Assembly (NCBI RefSeq): GCF_024919275.1
Contig: NZ_JANWGH010000001.1
Span: 930,001 to 994,000 of the forward strand
Direction: 5' to 3'
Source: Algoriphagus limi
GTDB taxonomy: Bacteria > Bacteroidota > Bacteroidia > Cytophagales > Cyclobacteriaceae
Length of the DNA stretch: 64,000 bases
The notes under the pieces were generated by a model. The model ran no database searches. It was given only the letters and a program-made list of their open reading frames with translations, and was not told the origin of the DNA. Position numbers and translations under genes: made by a program. This document shows positions 1-8,549 of this stretch, piece after piece. Position 1 is the first letter of the stretch, and each line of letters starts with the position of its first letter.

Positions 1-324
1 GTTACCCTGAGTCTCAATCAATAGATCCTTTTGACCCAAATTCACAATAGCATCACCAATTGAAGCATCACCATGCGGGTGATATTGCATGGATTGGCCG
101 ATGATGTTTGCCACTTTATTGAATCTGCCATCATCCATTTCCTTCATGGCGTGCAGAATTCTTCTTTGAACTGGCTTTAGACCATCTTCAATAGCTGGAA
201 CAGCTCGCTCCAAAATCACATATGAAGCATAATCCAGAAACCACTCCTTATACATTCCCGTCACTGGGACTGAATCGTGCAGGTTCTCGTCTCCAGGATT
301 AATTATATTTTCGTTGTCACTCAT
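1..324 (-). CDS. parC: DNA topoisomerase IV subunit A, N-terminal part (cut by window edge)
   Basis: The first 108 codons of a type IIA topoisomerase A subunit run off the left edge of the window. Topoisomerase IV decatenates daughter chromosomes with the ParE subunit, encoded directly upstream on the same strand with a 70-base gap. The translation starts MSDNENIIN and shows the family signatures LDYASYVILERAVP, DGLKPVQRRIL and HPHGD. At the place of the E. coli quinolone-region Ser80 and Glu84 this protein has Ala and Asp (HPHGDASIGDA). The pairing with parE and the difference from the full gyrA at 51897-54428 separate it from gyrase. The breakage-rejoining tyrosine and the rest of the protein lie outside the window. 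Confidence 0.93.
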   Translation of the reverse strand, partial: MSDNENIINPGDENLHDSVPVTGMYKEWFLDYASYVILERAVPAIEDGLKPVQRRILHAMKEMDDGRFNKVANIIGQSMQYHPHGDASIGDAIVNLGQKDLLIETQGN

Positions 325-394
325 GTCAACAGTTTTATCTCAAGCTCAAACCAATAAAAACACGCTTTATAGCGAAATTTCAAGCATGTTAAAC

Positions 395-2293
395 TTATGC
401 CGCCTCTTCCTCCTCAGTTTCAGGCTCATTTTTGGGATCGTCCAAAGCCAGGTCTTTTTCAACCTTCAGATTTTTGATAATGAAGTTTTGACGATCAGGG
501 GTATTTTTCCCCATATAGAATCCCAACAAGTCAGCAATTTTGGTGTCTTTTCTCAGAATAATAGGCTCAAGGCGAATATCCTCCCCAATAAATTTCCCGA
601 ATTCCTCAGGAGAAATTTCCCCTAAACCCTTGAAGCGGGTAATTTCTGGCTTATTCCCAAGCTTATGAATAGCTCTTTGACGCTCTTCATCTGAATAACA
701 ATAGATCGTCTCTTTCTTATTTCGAACTCGGAAAAGGGGCGTATCCAGAATAAATAAATGACCATTTTTTACCAAGTCTGGGAAAAACTGCAAGAAATAG
801 GTCATAATCAAAAGCCGAATATGCATACCATCCACGTCGGCATCGGTCGCAATTACAATCTTTCGATAACGAAGCCCTTCGATTCCATCCTCAATATTCA
901 AAGCATGCTGAAGAAGGTTAAATTCCTCATTTTCATAGACCACCTTTTTGGTCATTCCATAGCAATTCAGAGGCTTTCCACGCAGTGAAAAAACAGCTTG
1001 AGTCTGCACATCACGGGATTTGGTGATGGAACCTGAAGCTGAATCACCTTCTGTAATGAACAACATGGTGTTGTTTTTCAAATCCTCATCTGCTTTGTTA
1101 TCGTCGTAATGAACCCTGCAATCTCTCAACTTTTTGTTATGAAGATTAGCCTTTTTAGCCCGTTCATTCGCCAATTTTTTGATACCGGAAATTTCCTTAC
1201 GTTCCCGCTCAGACTGAAGAATTCTTTTTAATAAAGCATCCGCAGTTGCAGGATTTTTATGCAAGTAATTGTCGAGTTCAGTTTTAACAAAATCATTAAC
1301 AAAGGTTCGAAGAGTCGGACCCTCTGGACCTACATTTTGAGAACCAAGTTTAGTCTTTGTTTGGGACTCAAAGACTGGTTCTTGAACCCGAACAGCTATC
1401 GCTCCAACAACGCTCTGACGGATATCAGAAGCATCGAAGTCTTTTTTATAAAACTCTCGAACAGTTTTAACAATAGCCTCACGGAATGCTGCTAAATGTG
1501 TCCCCCCTTGCGTAGTGAATTGTCCATTCACAAAAGAGTAGTATTCTTCACCATACTGATTTGAGTGAGTCAAAGCCATTTCGATATCATTTCCCTTCAA
1601 ATGAATGATAGGATATCGAATAGTCTCTTCATCTACCTTATTGGAAAGAAGGTCATACAATCCCTTGTCAGAAAAATACTTCTTCCCGTTGTAGTTGATT
1701 GTTAAACCAGCATTGAGGTAAGCGTAATTCCAGATTTGATTTTCGAGGTATTCTGGAATGAAGTGATAGTTCTTAAAAACAGTCGAATCCGGTGAAAAAA
1801 TCACTTTTGTACCGTTTCTTTCTGAGGTTTTCTCGATTTTTTTATCCTCAATCAAAACTCCTTTTTCGAACTCGGCAACTTTGCTTTCTCCATCACGGAA
1901 AGACTGAACTTTGAAATACTCTGAAAGCGCATTCACAGCTTTGGTACCAACACCATTCAAACCCACAGATTTTTGGAAGGCGCCGGAATCATATTTACCC
2001 CCTGTATTGATTTTGGAAACACAATCAATCACTTTTCCTAAAGGAATACCTCTTCCGTAATCCCTTACTTCTACTCGATGTTCGGAAATCTTTACGTCGA
2101 TGGTTCGTCCATACCCCATCATATGCTCATCGATAGAGTTGTCGAGCACCTCTTTTACAAGGACATAAATCCCATCATCTTGGGCGCTACCATCTCCTAA
2201 TTTCCCGATATACATACCTGGCCGGAGGCGAATATGCTCTCGCCAATCCAGGGATTTTATACTGTCTTCTGTGTAGTTTACAGGGTTTGCCAT
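395..2293 (-). CDS. parE: DNA topoisomerase IV subunit B
   Basis: ATPase subunit of topoisomerase IV, 632 residues, the usual length of ParE. The GHKL ATPase fold is visible as [10 protein letters not shown] (about residues 48-57, catalytic Glu and the Mg-binding Asn), DYGRGIP (78-84) and [11 protein letters not shown] (111-121). The TOPRIM domain shows [11 protein letters not shown] and [12 protein letters not shown], with the conserved Glu and the Asp triad, and the C-terminal RFKGLGEI motif is present. A Glu-rich tail ends the protein. It is followed by parC after 70 bases and preceded by a membrane protein gene whose stop lies 5 bases before this ATG, so it is probably transcribed with that gene. 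Confidence 0.95.
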   Translation of the reverse strand: MANPVNYTEDSIKSLDWREHIRLRPGMYIGKLGDGSAQDDGIYVLVKEVLDNSIDEHMMGYGRTIDVKISEHRVEVRDYGRGIPLGKVIDCVSKINTGGKYDSGAFQKSVGLNGVGTKAVNALSEYFKVQSFRDGESKVAEFEKGVLIEDKKIEKTSERNGTKVIFSPDSTVFKNYHFIPEYLENQIWNYAYLNAGLTINYNGKKYFSDKGLYDLLSNKVDEETIRYPIIHLKGNDIEMALTHSNQYGEEYYSFVNGQFTTQGGTHLAAFREAIVKTVREFYKKDFDASDIRQSVVGAIAVRVQEPVFESQTKTKLGSQNVGPEGPTLRTFVNDFVKTELDNYLHKNPATADALLKRILQSERERKEISGIKKLANERAKKANLHNKKLRDCRVHYDDNKADEDLKNNTMLFITEGDSASGSITKSRDVQTQAVFSLRGKPLNCYGMTKKVVYENEEFNLLQHALNIEDGIEGLRYRKIVIATDADVDGMHIRLLIMTYFLQFFPDLVKNGHLFILDTPLFRVRNKKETIYCYSDEERQRAIHKLGNKPEITRFKGLGEISPEEFGKFIGEDIRLEPIILRKDTKIADLLGFYMGKNTPDRQNFIIKNLKVEKDLALDDPKNEPETEEEEAA

Positions 2294-2298
2294 AACTG

Positions 2299-2796
2299 TT
2301 ACTCAGATTGATTTTGGAGTTGCTTGGTTTTTCCAACAAATAGCAAAAAGAGTGCGAGGACCCAAATTGCAAGTAGGCTTGGAATTAAATAAAAGAAAAA
2401 ACTGAATTGCTCGGCTCCAATTTCTTGCTGATTATTGATAGAATGTGTGTAAAAAACCATCATTCCTAAACTCAAATTCAAGATTCCTCCAAAGGAATAA
2501 AACCAAGTCAAAATATAATCCCGAAAAGGATCGCCCTTAGGAAAAATACGATGAAATTTGACAGAGGTCTTGGTTTCTAGCATTTTAGGAGGAAGAAGTG
2601 CAATGGCATTGAATAGGACAAAAAGAGCTACCATACCATAGAAGAAATTCCCCTTTTCCCATCTAAGCAACTCCTCTCCCTCTACCTGAGGACGAAGTGA
2701 AACTTGCTCTGGCAATGCAGAGTAGAAATACAACAAGAAAAAGAGGAAAAACAAGATGCTCAGGAAATAGAAAGCTTTCCCAAATCGATAATACAT
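2299..2796 (-). CDS. Conserved membrane protein of unknown function
   Basis: A 165-residue integral membrane protein. I start it at MYYRFGKAF (2796) because the longer reading adds 43 hydrophobic residues with no start support, while the chosen start gives a normal first membrane segment. Four membrane segments are visible: an extremely Phe/Leu-rich first helix ([15 protein letters not shown]), one near residues 50-70, one near 100-120 ([15 protein letters not shown]) and one near 135-155 ([17 protein letters not shown]). The loops are short and charged. I do not recognise the family. Its stop is 5 bases from the parE start, so it probably heads the parE-parC unit, and it may simply be a lineage-specific envelope protein. 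Confidence 0.7.
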   Translation of the reverse strand: MYYRFGKAFYFLSILFFLFFLLYFYSALPEQVSLRPQVEGEELLRWEKGNFFYGMVALFVLFNAIALLPPKMLETKTSVKFHRIFPKGDPFRDYILTWFYSFGGILNLSLGMMVFYTHSINNQQEIGAEQFSFFFYLIPSLLAIWVLALFLLFVGKTKQLQNQSE

Positions 2797-2992
2797 ATGC
2801 TTGAATTTAGTTGCGCTAATATACAGGATTTGACTAAACAGCGGGAGGATAAAAGGGTTTACCCTTAAGACAAATTGTGTCAAAAAATTCAATAAACTGA
2901 AAGTCAAGCAGAAATTCCTTGGCACAGAATTGAAATACTTGAATCAATCCCAATTCTATCTACTAATCACTCTTTGAAAAGATAAATTGAAC

Positions 2993-3022
2993 TTGCTGTC
3001 TATGAAATGCACATTACCTTTG
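2993..3022 (+). promoter_or_regulatory. Bacteroidota-type promoter for the lipoprotein gene
   Basis: TTG at 2993-2995 is followed after exactly 19 bases by TACCTTTG at 3015-3022, matching the known Bacteroidota consensus (TTTG near -33, TAnnTTTG near -7). Only 8 bases separate the box from the ATG at 3031, so the transcript should be leaderless or nearly so. The box lies downstream of the alternative ATG at 3007, which argues for the 3031 start. Confidence 0.6.
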
Positions 3023-3030
3023 TAAAAGCT

Positions 3031-3432
3031 ATGAAAAATTCCATTTATTCTGTTTTCGCATCTGTCTTTCTGATGGTGATTTCTTTTGCAACCTTCTCTT
3101 GTAGCCAGAAATTGGATGCAGGTGCTATAAACTTAGAGAATTGGAAAGCAGATCGGGATGGATGTAAAGGCCTTCGACTCCAAGATTTGAATGAAATAGA
3201 AAATGTAAAAAATAATTTTCTTGGAGCCAGCAATCAGGCTTTGATTAAGACTTTTGGAAGGCCCGATCGAGTTGAATTAGTCGACAAAAGCCAAAGCTTT
3301 TTTTTCTATTATTTGGAACCAAGTTCAGATTGTGAAGGGATAGAAAGCGAAAAAGAACCCCTTAAGGTTCTTTTCCGAATGAATGCTCTGTCTAAAGTTT
3401 CTGAAGTAACAATTACAGACCTGAACCCATAA
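3031..3432 (+). CDS. Small lipoprotein of unknown function
   Basis: A 133-residue protein starting MKNSIYSVFASVF. The N-terminus is a lipoprotein signal peptide: hydrophobic core, then FATFSC with the lipidated cysteine at about residue 24, followed by SQKLD. The mature part is short, with DGCKGLRL near residue 45 and a second cysteine in SSDCEG, so a disulfide in the periplasm is possible. The segment LIKTFGRPDRVELVDKSQ resembles the Gly-Arg-Pro-Asp loop of SmpA/OmlA-like small lipoproteins (BLIP-like fold), but that is inference. I chose 3031 over 3007 because a promoter box overlaps the stretch between them. It ends convergently, overlapping the sugar kinase gene by 20 bases. Confidence 0.72.
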   Translation: MKNSIYSVFASVFLMVISFATFSCSQKLDAGAINLENWKADRDGCKGLRLQDLNEIENVKNNFLGASNQALIKTFGRPDRVELVDKSQSFFFYYLEPSSDCEGIESEKEPLKVLFRMNALSKVSEVTITDLNP

Positions 3433-4345
3433 AGCACAATGCCGCAGCACCTAAGGTGCCAGCATTATTTTCTAAAGTCGCTTTCTTCAAATTCAGGTCT
3501 TTGTTGTAGTAATTGGTGAGGTGTTGACGTATGGTACGTTCCAAAGCAGGCATCATAAATTCCAATCCAGCAGAAATTCCTCCTCCAAAGTAAACCTCTG
3601 TCACGTCCAAGATTCGAACGGTAGAGACAATAGCTTGTCCCAGGATCTCCCCTACTTCCTCAAAAACCATCAAAGAAACCTCATTCCCTTCACGGGCTGT
3701 TTCTACTAATAAATGAGCTCCTAAAGTTGCGCCTTCTAATCTCCCGGCTTTGTGAGGAAAAGCGGCTATCATCCGCTCAAGGATATCCAAGATTCCTTTT
3801 CTACCAATCAAAGTTTCCAGTCGCGCATTTCCTTTAGAAAGCATATGCCCCATTTCCATCGCATTTCCACGAGAACCTTTGAACACCATCCCGTCCAAAA
3901 CCAAAGCACTTCCAATTCCAGTGCCTAATGTAATGAAAAGAAAATTATCAGAAGGATCATCTTTTCCGAAATAGAATTCACCGATCGCTGCTGCTGCAGC
4001 ATCATTTTCCAAGAAAAACTCTTTGTCGGGATAAGTTGCCTCTAAACTTTCCTTCAGGTTAAAATTATTTAAACTGGGAATCGCTGGAATTTCAAGTGGA
4101 GTTGTTCGGTCTTTAGAAATCAATCCTGGTAATCCAATTCCTACCTTTTCAACTTGAGGGTATTTACGGAAATATTTGGAGAGTCCTTCGGTAAATGCCT
4201 GGCCAAAACCCTTTGGATGATCCCGAAAAGGCGTCGTATCTTCCTTCTCAAAATCAAGGATTTCTCCATTTTTATTGACTAATCCAATCTTTAAATGGGT
4301 TCCCCCCACGTCCACTCCCAAAAAGTGTGTTTCCGTTTGTTCCAT
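3413..4345 (-). CDS. ROK family sugar kinase (glucokinase-like)
   Basis: A 310-residue cytoplasmic kinase of the ROK family, which phosphorylates glucose or another hexose using ATP or polyphosphate. The phosphate-binding loop GVDVGGTHLKIGL is at the N-terminus, the catalytic region ENDAAAAAIGE carries the conserved Asp, and FITLGTGIGSALVLDG forms the adenosine-side loop. The classical zinc-binding CxCGxxGCxE segment is missing: the corresponding stretch reads EMGHMLSKGNARLETLIG with no cysteine. That pattern is known for the PpgK-like and some Bacteroidota glucokinases. I start at MEQTETHF because the upstream in-frame TTG adds an unlikely 12-residue tail. Substrate specificity cannot be read from the sequence. 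Confidence 0.82.
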   Translation of the reverse strand: MEQTETHFLGVDVGGTHLKIGLVNKNGEILDFEKEDTTPFRDHPKGFGQAFTEGLSKYFRKYPQVEKVGIGLPGLISKDRTTPLEIPAIPSLNNFNLKESLEATYPDKEFFLENDAAAAAIGEFYFGKDDPSDNFLFITLGTGIGSALVLDGMVFKGSRGNAMEMGHMLSKGNARLETLIGRKGILDILERMIAAFPHKAGRLEGATLGAHLLVETAREGNEVSLMVFEEVGEILGQAIVSTVRILDVTEVYFGGGISAGLEFMMPALERTIRQHLTNYYNKDLNLKKATLENNAGTLGAAALCFMGSGL

Positions 4346-4390
4346 AGAGTTATTTATAGGTTTGATTCTCAAAAAAGCCAAAAATTCGGC

Positions 4391-4879
4391 TTACTTCCTA
4401 TATTCTTTATCCAACTGGCGGAAAATTTTATGAACCGCCGGGCAGATCAAAGTATTTTTCAGGCTTAAGTTAAGAATACCTCGCATATTTTTCCGATTGG
4501 TATGGGGATATTCCCGACAAGCCTTTGGTCTATCCTCATAAACTAAGCATTTATTGTCCTCTCCCAAGAAAGGACAAGGGGAAGATTTTAAGACATAATC
4601 CCCTTCTTCATCCCGATCCAAATACTCATCAATAAAGGCTGCACTTTTTTGCCGGAATACCCGAGCAAGTCTATCAATATCTGTTTGCAAAAAAATCGGA
4701 CTTGTGGTTTTACAGCAATTCGCACATTCCAAACAGTCTATTTCCTCGAATACTTCCTCATGAAAATTTTCGAATTTTTGATCAAGCTCTTTTGACTTCA
4801 ATCGCTTAAGCCTATCCAATAATTTTTTATTAGCTGGGTAATCCGACCGACTTTCTTTCTGAAAATTTTCTAAATCCAT
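4391..4879 (-). CDS. YkgJ-family cysteine-cluster protein
   Basis: A 162-residue protein of the zinc/iron-chelating YkgJ family (CxxxCxxCC proteins). The cluster CLECANCC is at about residues 50-57, followed by CPFLGEDNKCLVYEDRPKAC near 100-120 and a final cysteine in NTLICPAV, giving the eight or so cysteines expected for a metal site. The N-terminal 40 residues are charged and probably helical. The biochemical role of the family is not established, though members are often thought to bind an Fe-S cluster or zinc. It lies between the CvfB-type gene and the ROK kinase on the same strand with gaps of 28 and 45 bases, so the three probably form one transcript. Confidence 0.85.
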   Translation of the reverse strand: MDLENFQKESRSDYPANKKLLDRLKRLKSKELDQKFENFHEEVFEEIDCLECANCCKTTSPIFLQTDIDRLARVFRQKSAAFIDEYLDRDEEGDYVLKSSPCPFLGEDNKCLVYEDRPKACREYPHTNRKNMRGILNLSLKNTLICPAVHKIFRQLDKEYRK

Positions 4880-4907
4880 TTTAGAATCAGGTTGTTAAAG
4901 GACTCAC

Positions 4908-5747
4908 TCATGAACCCTTTTTGGAAAGACTGATACCGTCCTCTAAGATCTGGATTTCTCTTGCTTTATAGAGTTGTCCAATGCACTGCTTAAAATGCTT
5001 TTTACTCATTCCAAGCAAAACCTTGATTTCTTCCGGGTCAGATTTATCATGCAAAGGCAAAAAGCCCTTCTCTTTCAAAATTTCAAGAATCTTTTCAGCA
5101 CCTTCTTCATATTTGACTCGACCAGTGGGTAATAATTGCAAATCTAACTTCCCATCATCTCGTCGCTTTTTAACAAAAAGACGCTTTTTTTCTCCCAACT
5201 GAAGCTGCTGAAATACTTCATTTGCATAAAGCAAACCCTCATATCGGTCTTCTAATAGAACCTTATAACCCAAATCAGTTTTCTCAAAAATCAACCCTTC
5301 GACCTCGTTTCCGGGTTCATAGTCTTTTGGAGCCGGATAGAAAAAGTCACGATATTTTCCAGAACCAATCAGTCTATTGGTTCGGTAATCCATACAAACT
5401 TTTACCAGGTACTTATTTCCCGCTTGCATGGGCTTTCCCATTTCTGCCTTTGGGACAAAAAGATCTTTGGGTAGTCCCCAGTCTAAAAAAGCCCCAATCT
5501 GTGTCACTTCTTTGACTTCAAGCACAGCCCATTGATCCAAAGTGGCTTTGGGGGTATCCGTAACAGCAACAGGTCTGTCTTCACTATCAGTGTAAATGAA
5601 AACGGAAAGAACATCTCCTTCACGTTCATTTCCAGTCAGATAACGCTTTGGCAACAAAACTTCCTCACCGGATTTGGTAGCCAAATAAGCACCAAAGTCA
5701 GTAAACCGGTTGATGGGAAGTAAACTGATTTGACCGAGTTCTTCCAT
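4908..5747 (-). CDS. CvfB-family S1 RNA-binding protein
   Basis: A 279-residue cytoplasmic protein with the architecture of CvfB/YitL: tandem S1-like OB folds followed by a winged-helix end. The first OB unit opens with ISLLPINRFTDFGAYL and contains LLPKRYL; the second starts EVKEVTQIGAFLDWGL with LFVPKAEM; a third occupies about residues 145-210; the C-terminal 70 residues (FLPLHDKSDPEEIKVLLGMSKKHFKQCIGQLYK) form the winged helix. In Staphylococcus the family affects virulence gene expression through RNA binding, but the target here is unknown. A TACCTTTG box sits only 4 bases before the ATG, so the message is probably leaderless. Confidence 0.88.
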   Translation of the reverse strand: MEELGQISLLPINRFTDFGAYLATKSGEEVLLPKRYLTGNEREGDVLSVFIYTDSEDRPVAVTDTPKATLDQWAVLEVKEVTQIGAFLDWGLPKDLFVPKAEMGKPMQAGNKYLVKVCMDYRTNRLIGSGKYRDFFYPAPKDYEPGNEVEGLIFEKTDLGYKVLLEDRYEGLLYANEVFQQLQLGEKKRLFVKKRRDDGKLDLQLLPTGRVKYEEGAEKILEILKEKGFLPLHDKSDPEEIKVLLGMSKKHFKQCIGQLYKAREIQILEDGISLSKKGS

Positions 5748-5751
5748 ACTT

Positions 5752-5759
5752 CAAAGGTA
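5752..5759 (-). promoter_or_regulatory. -7 element (TAnnTTTG) directly before the CvfB-type start
   Basis: Read on the minus strand the bases are TACCTTTG, a perfect match to the Bacteroidota -7 consensus, ending 4 bases before the ATG at 5747. No convincing TTTG is found at the -33 distance. If used, transcription would begin at or beside the A of the start codon. Confidence 0.45.
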
Positions 5760-5915
5760 AGATATAAATCATCTACCTCCTGAAAAATAAGACAAACAAA
5801 GTCAGAGAAGCTAAAGTTAAAAATTGGAAATGCTCCTTTTGAGGGGTAGTTTTGAAACTCGATTTCAGAGAGAAATTTAAACCCAAATAATTCATCTTTA
5901 AACGTACCTTCCTTC

Positions 5916-6806
5916 ATGAAAAATATTACAGTAATCGGTTCTGGAACCATGGGAAATGGGATTGCCCATGTTTTTGCCCAGCGAGGATATGAAGTTTCAC
6001 TTGTAGATCTCAAGGAGGAATTTTTGCAAAAAGCATTGGCTACCATAGGCAAAAATATGGATCGTCAAGTATCCAAGGGACTTATTTCTGAAAGTGAAAA
6101 AGAAGCTTCCCTTTCTCGCATAAAAATTTTTACCGATTTAAATGCAGGAGTTCAGTCTGCTGATTTGGTAGTAGAAGCTGCAACTGAAAACATGGCCATC
6201 AAATTGGATCTTTTCCGTCAATTAGATGAATTGACTCCACCTGCTGCCATTCTTGCTACAAATACTTCTTCCATTTCAATCACAAAAATTGCAGCAGCTA
6301 CTAAGCGCCCCGGGCAAGTAATCGGCATGCATTTCATGAATCCAGTTCCAGTGATGAAGTTGGTAGAGGTGATTCGTGGCTATGCTACTTCGGATGAAGT
6401 GACCAAAACTATTATGAATCTTTCAAAGGACTTGGGAAAAGTGCCTGTGGAAGTAAATGACTATCCTGGATTTGTTGCAAATCGAATCTTGATGCCAATG
6501 ATCAATGAAGCGATTTACAGCTTATATGAGGGAGTTGCAGGAGTAGAAGAAATAGACACTGTGATGAAACTAGGAATGGCTCATCCTATGGGTCCACTTC
6601 AATTGGCAGATTTCATTGGATTGGATGTTTGTCTTTCCATTTTAAGAGTACTTCATGATGGATTCGGAAACCCTAAATATGCCCCATGCCCGCTATTGAT
6701 TAATATGGTCGAAGCAGGGTATAAAGGAGTTAAAACCGGTGAGGGATTCTATAAATACACTCCAGGAAGCAAAGATTTGGTCGTATCACCAAGATTCATC
6801 AAATAA
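5916..6806 (+). CDS. 3-hydroxybutyryl/3-hydroxyacyl-CoA dehydrogenase
   Basis: A 296-residue NAD(P)-dependent dehydrogenase oxidising 3-hydroxyacyl-CoA (or reducing acetoacetyl-CoA) in fatty-acid or butyrate metabolism. The Rossmann loop GSGTMGNGIAHVFAQRGY is at residues 8-25 with the NAD-selecting Asp in VDLKE. ATNTSSISITKIA and GMHFMNPVPVMKLVEVI carry the catalytic Ser/His/Asn set, VNDYPGFVANRIL precedes the dimerisation domain, and the family-typical GVKTGEGFYKY closes the protein. It is a stand-alone, single-domain enzyme of normal length (Hbd/PaaH type). The neighbour downstream is a nucleoside kinase 16 bases away, probably co-transcribed. A second, more divergent paralogue lies at 29866-30741. 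Confidence 0.92.
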   Translation: MKNITVIGSGTMGNGIAHVFAQRGYEVSLVDLKEEFLQKALATIGKNMDRQVSKGLISESEKEASLSRIKIFTDLNAGVQSADLVVEAATENMAIKLDLFRQLDELTPPAAILATNTSSISITKIAAATKRPGQVIGMHFMNPVPVMKLVEVIRGYATSDEVTKTIMNLSKDLGKVPVEVNDYPGFVANRILMPMINEAIYSLYEGVAGVEEIDTVMKLGMAHPMGPLQLADFIGLDVCLSILRVLHDGFGNPKYAPCPLLINMVEAGYKGVKTGEGFYKYTPGSKDLVVSPRFIK

Positions 6807-6822
6807 TAATTAAGTAAGAAAT

Positions 6823-7440
6823 ATGCATTTAGCAGTATCCGGAAATATCGGAAGTGGGAAGACTACGCTTACAGAGAAGCTGGCCAAGCATTATAATTGG
6901 AAGGCTGAATTTGAGGCTGTGGACAATAATCCTTATCTCCCGGATTTTTATGAAGACATGAAGCGGTGGGCTTTCCACCTCCAAGTCTATTTTCTCAATT
7001 CACGCTACAATCAAATCCGAAAAATTCAGGAAAGTCAAGAGAATACGATTCAGGACAGGACGATCTATGAGGACGCTTATATTTTCGCAGCTAACCTGTA
7101 TAAAAGCAAACTTCTAACGGAGCGGGATTATTGGAATTACAGAAGTTTATTCGATTCCATGATTCAGCATGTAAAGGCTCCGGATTTGTTGATTTATCTT
7201 AAAGCCGATATTCCCAAGTTGGTAGGTCAAATTGAGAAGCGAGGAAGAACTTATGAAACCGCCATGCGGATCGATTACCTCAAAAACCTGAACCAGCACT
7301 ACGAAGATTGGATTGCGGGCTACAAAGAAGGAAAACTCCTCATTATAGATGTGAATGATCTGGACTTTGTGGAAAGGCCTGAGGATTTTTCCTTTATCGT
7401 AGAAAAAATTGAACGAGAAATGTTTGGCCTGTTTGCTTAA
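6823..7440 (+). CDS. Deoxynucleoside kinase (dGK/dAK-type)
   Basis: A 205-residue deoxynucleoside kinase that phosphorylates deoxyribonucleosides for nucleotide salvage. The P-loop SGNIGSGKTT lies at residues 6-15, the nucleoside-binding glutamate follows in FEAVDNNPYL, DRTIYEDAYIFA is the DRS-type motif with the catalytic arginine, and KRGRTYE is the LID arginine region. Length and motifs fit the bacterial dGK/dAK group; which base is preferred cannot be told. It follows the hydroxyacyl-CoA dehydrogenase by 16 bases. Its stop codon lies inside a terminator hairpin shared with the convergent gene. Confidence 0.88.
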   Translation: MHLAVSGNIGSGKTTLTEKLAKHYNWKAEFEAVDNNPYLPDFYEDMKRWAFHLQVYFLNSRYNQIRKIQESQENTIQDRTIYEDAYIFAANLYKSKLLTERDYWNYRSLFDSMIQHVKAPDLLIYLKADIPKLVGQIEKRGRTYETAMRIDYLKNLNQHYEDWIAGYKEGKLLIIDVNDLDFVERPEDFSFIVEKIEREMFGLFA

Positions 7441-7450
7441 ATCAGGCCAA
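7424..7450. terminator. Bidirectional terminator embedded in two convergent gene ends
   Basis: Perfect 8-base stem TTGGCCTG (7424-7431) with CAGGCCAA (7443-7450), loop of 11 bases holding the stop codon of the kinase gene, followed by TTTTCTC. The right arm contains the end of the convergent gene, whose stop is at 7442-7444. It lies in both coding regions. Confidence 0.6.
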
Positions 7451-8086
7451 TTTTCTCATTAGCCAATTGAAAATCATCTCTCGCTGTTCTTCTTTCGGAT
7501 TAATTAGAATTTGATCCAATCGCTTTAAAGAACCTCCAGTCATTAGCGTTTCGTAGGGACAAAGCCGGATTAACTTGTATCCATGAATTCTCGTCAAAAT
7601 ATCTATTTGACTGTCATTATAGGCCTGCAATTTCCAACCTGAGGCTCCATTTCCTGAAAAATCTCCCGGCTCGTTGGCTTTCCCAAAAAGCCGTTCAGCA
7701 ATGGGAGGCCCATTCCAAATCCTAGATTGTAAACCCGACTTGACTGCATCTTTCTCGTAATTTCTACAAAGCCTTTTATAGGCGTCCACAAATGAAAAAT
7801 TCATCTCTGAATACAATTCAGAGCGTAATGAGACAAGCCTATATCGGTTGAAATGAACTTCTGCATCCCACAAAATCAAATGGCGATTGACCTTAAAGTC
7901 CAATTTGATTTTTTCAAAAAGTGGGATCGATCCTTCACCTCCTAAATCTGAAAATATTTCTTTAAGCCAATTTTTGCCTTTTTCATCCAAATAATGAGGA
8001 ACTATTGGAAGATCAACTTCCGACTCATAGTCAGCGCCACCATCTTTGAGAATTAAGTCAAGCTGACGGGTCATCAAATGCACCAT
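7442..8086 (-). CDS. Conserved protein of unknown function
   Basis: A 214-residue soluble protein without signal peptide or membrane segment. It contains VEVHFNRYRLVSLR-like aromatic and charged stretches (HFNRYRLVSLRSELYSEMNF near residues 80-98), a cysteine in KRLCRNYE, and the motif HGYKLIRLCPYETLMTGGSL near 165-185. I do not recognise a catalytic signature. I have an impression of a protein family restricted to Bacteroidota, but cannot name it securely. Its start lies 3 bases from the stop of the DUF2452 gene, and both follow the 48-residue membrane protein, so the three form one operon. M5 (8074) is a possible alternative start. Confidence 0.7.
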   Translation of the reverse strand: MVHLMTRQLDLILKDGGADYESEVDLPIVPHYLDEKGKNWLKEIFSDLGGEGSIPLFEKIKLDFKVNRHLILWDAEVHFNRYRLVSLRSELYSEMNFSFVDAYKRLCRNYEKDAVKSGLQSRIWNGPPIAERLFGKANEPGDFSGNGASGWKLQAYNDSQIDILTRIHGYKLIRLCPYETLMTGGSLKRLDQILINPKEEQREMIFNWLMRKLA

Positions 8087-8089
8087 GGA

Positions 8090-8548
8090 TCAGACGTTTT
8101 CTCGAATGATTTCCCAAGTATGATCGGCGAGCAACCTCACTTCTGCAATGAAATGTGCCCAATCCTTTTTTCTACCCCATTCCTCCGGAGCTATCATACT
8201 TAGGAAGTCTGTACCATCAGATTTTTGATACAAAAAATAGATATGATTTATCAGTGGTTCGAATCCTATTGCTGCTTGATAAATACGCTCTGAAACTTCA
8301 ACTCGAGCCTTGATTTTCTCTGCCTGCTCAGCCAATAATTTCATCTGCTGGTAAATCTGGGCCATTTGCATATCGGTTTGTGAATGCATGGCGGCCACAG
8401 CTCGACCCGTAATTTTACCCTTGTCTTCAGGCTTGACAATAGCGCTTCCGGAATGATGTGCATAAGGCAAAGTCCCTGGATTTTCAGATACTTTGTCTTT
8501 CATCCGCTCCAAATCAAGCTCTTCAATATTGATTTTTTTTCCGTTCAT
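8090..8548 (-). CDS. DUF2452 domain protein
   Basis: A 152-residue soluble protein that fits the DUF2452 family: NPGTLPYAHHSGSAIVKPEDKG near residues 23-44, an alpha-helical centre MQMAQIYQQMKLLAEQAEKI, and the family-like IGFEPLINHIYFLYQKSDG and SMIAPEEWG. The function of the family is unknown; homologues are sometimes labelled GTP-binding without firm evidence, and I see no P-loop here. The gene overlaps nothing but starts one base after the stop of an upstream 48-codon gene (TAAAATG), which is strong evidence for translational coupling. Confidence 0.8.
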   Translation of the reverse strand: MNGKKINIEELDLERMKDKVSENPGTLPYAHHSGSAIVKPEDKGKITGRAVAAMHSQTDMQMAQIYQQMKLLAEQAEKIKARVEVSERIYQAAIGFEPLINHIYFLYQKSDGTDFLSMIAPEEWGRKKDWAHFIAEVRLLADHTWEIIRENV

Positions 8549-8549
8549 T

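Noticed and set aside
3007..3030. Upstream ATG as start of the lipoprotein gene
   Set aside because: It lies before the TACCTTTG promoter box and would spoil the signal peptide; ATG at 3031 gives a normal one.
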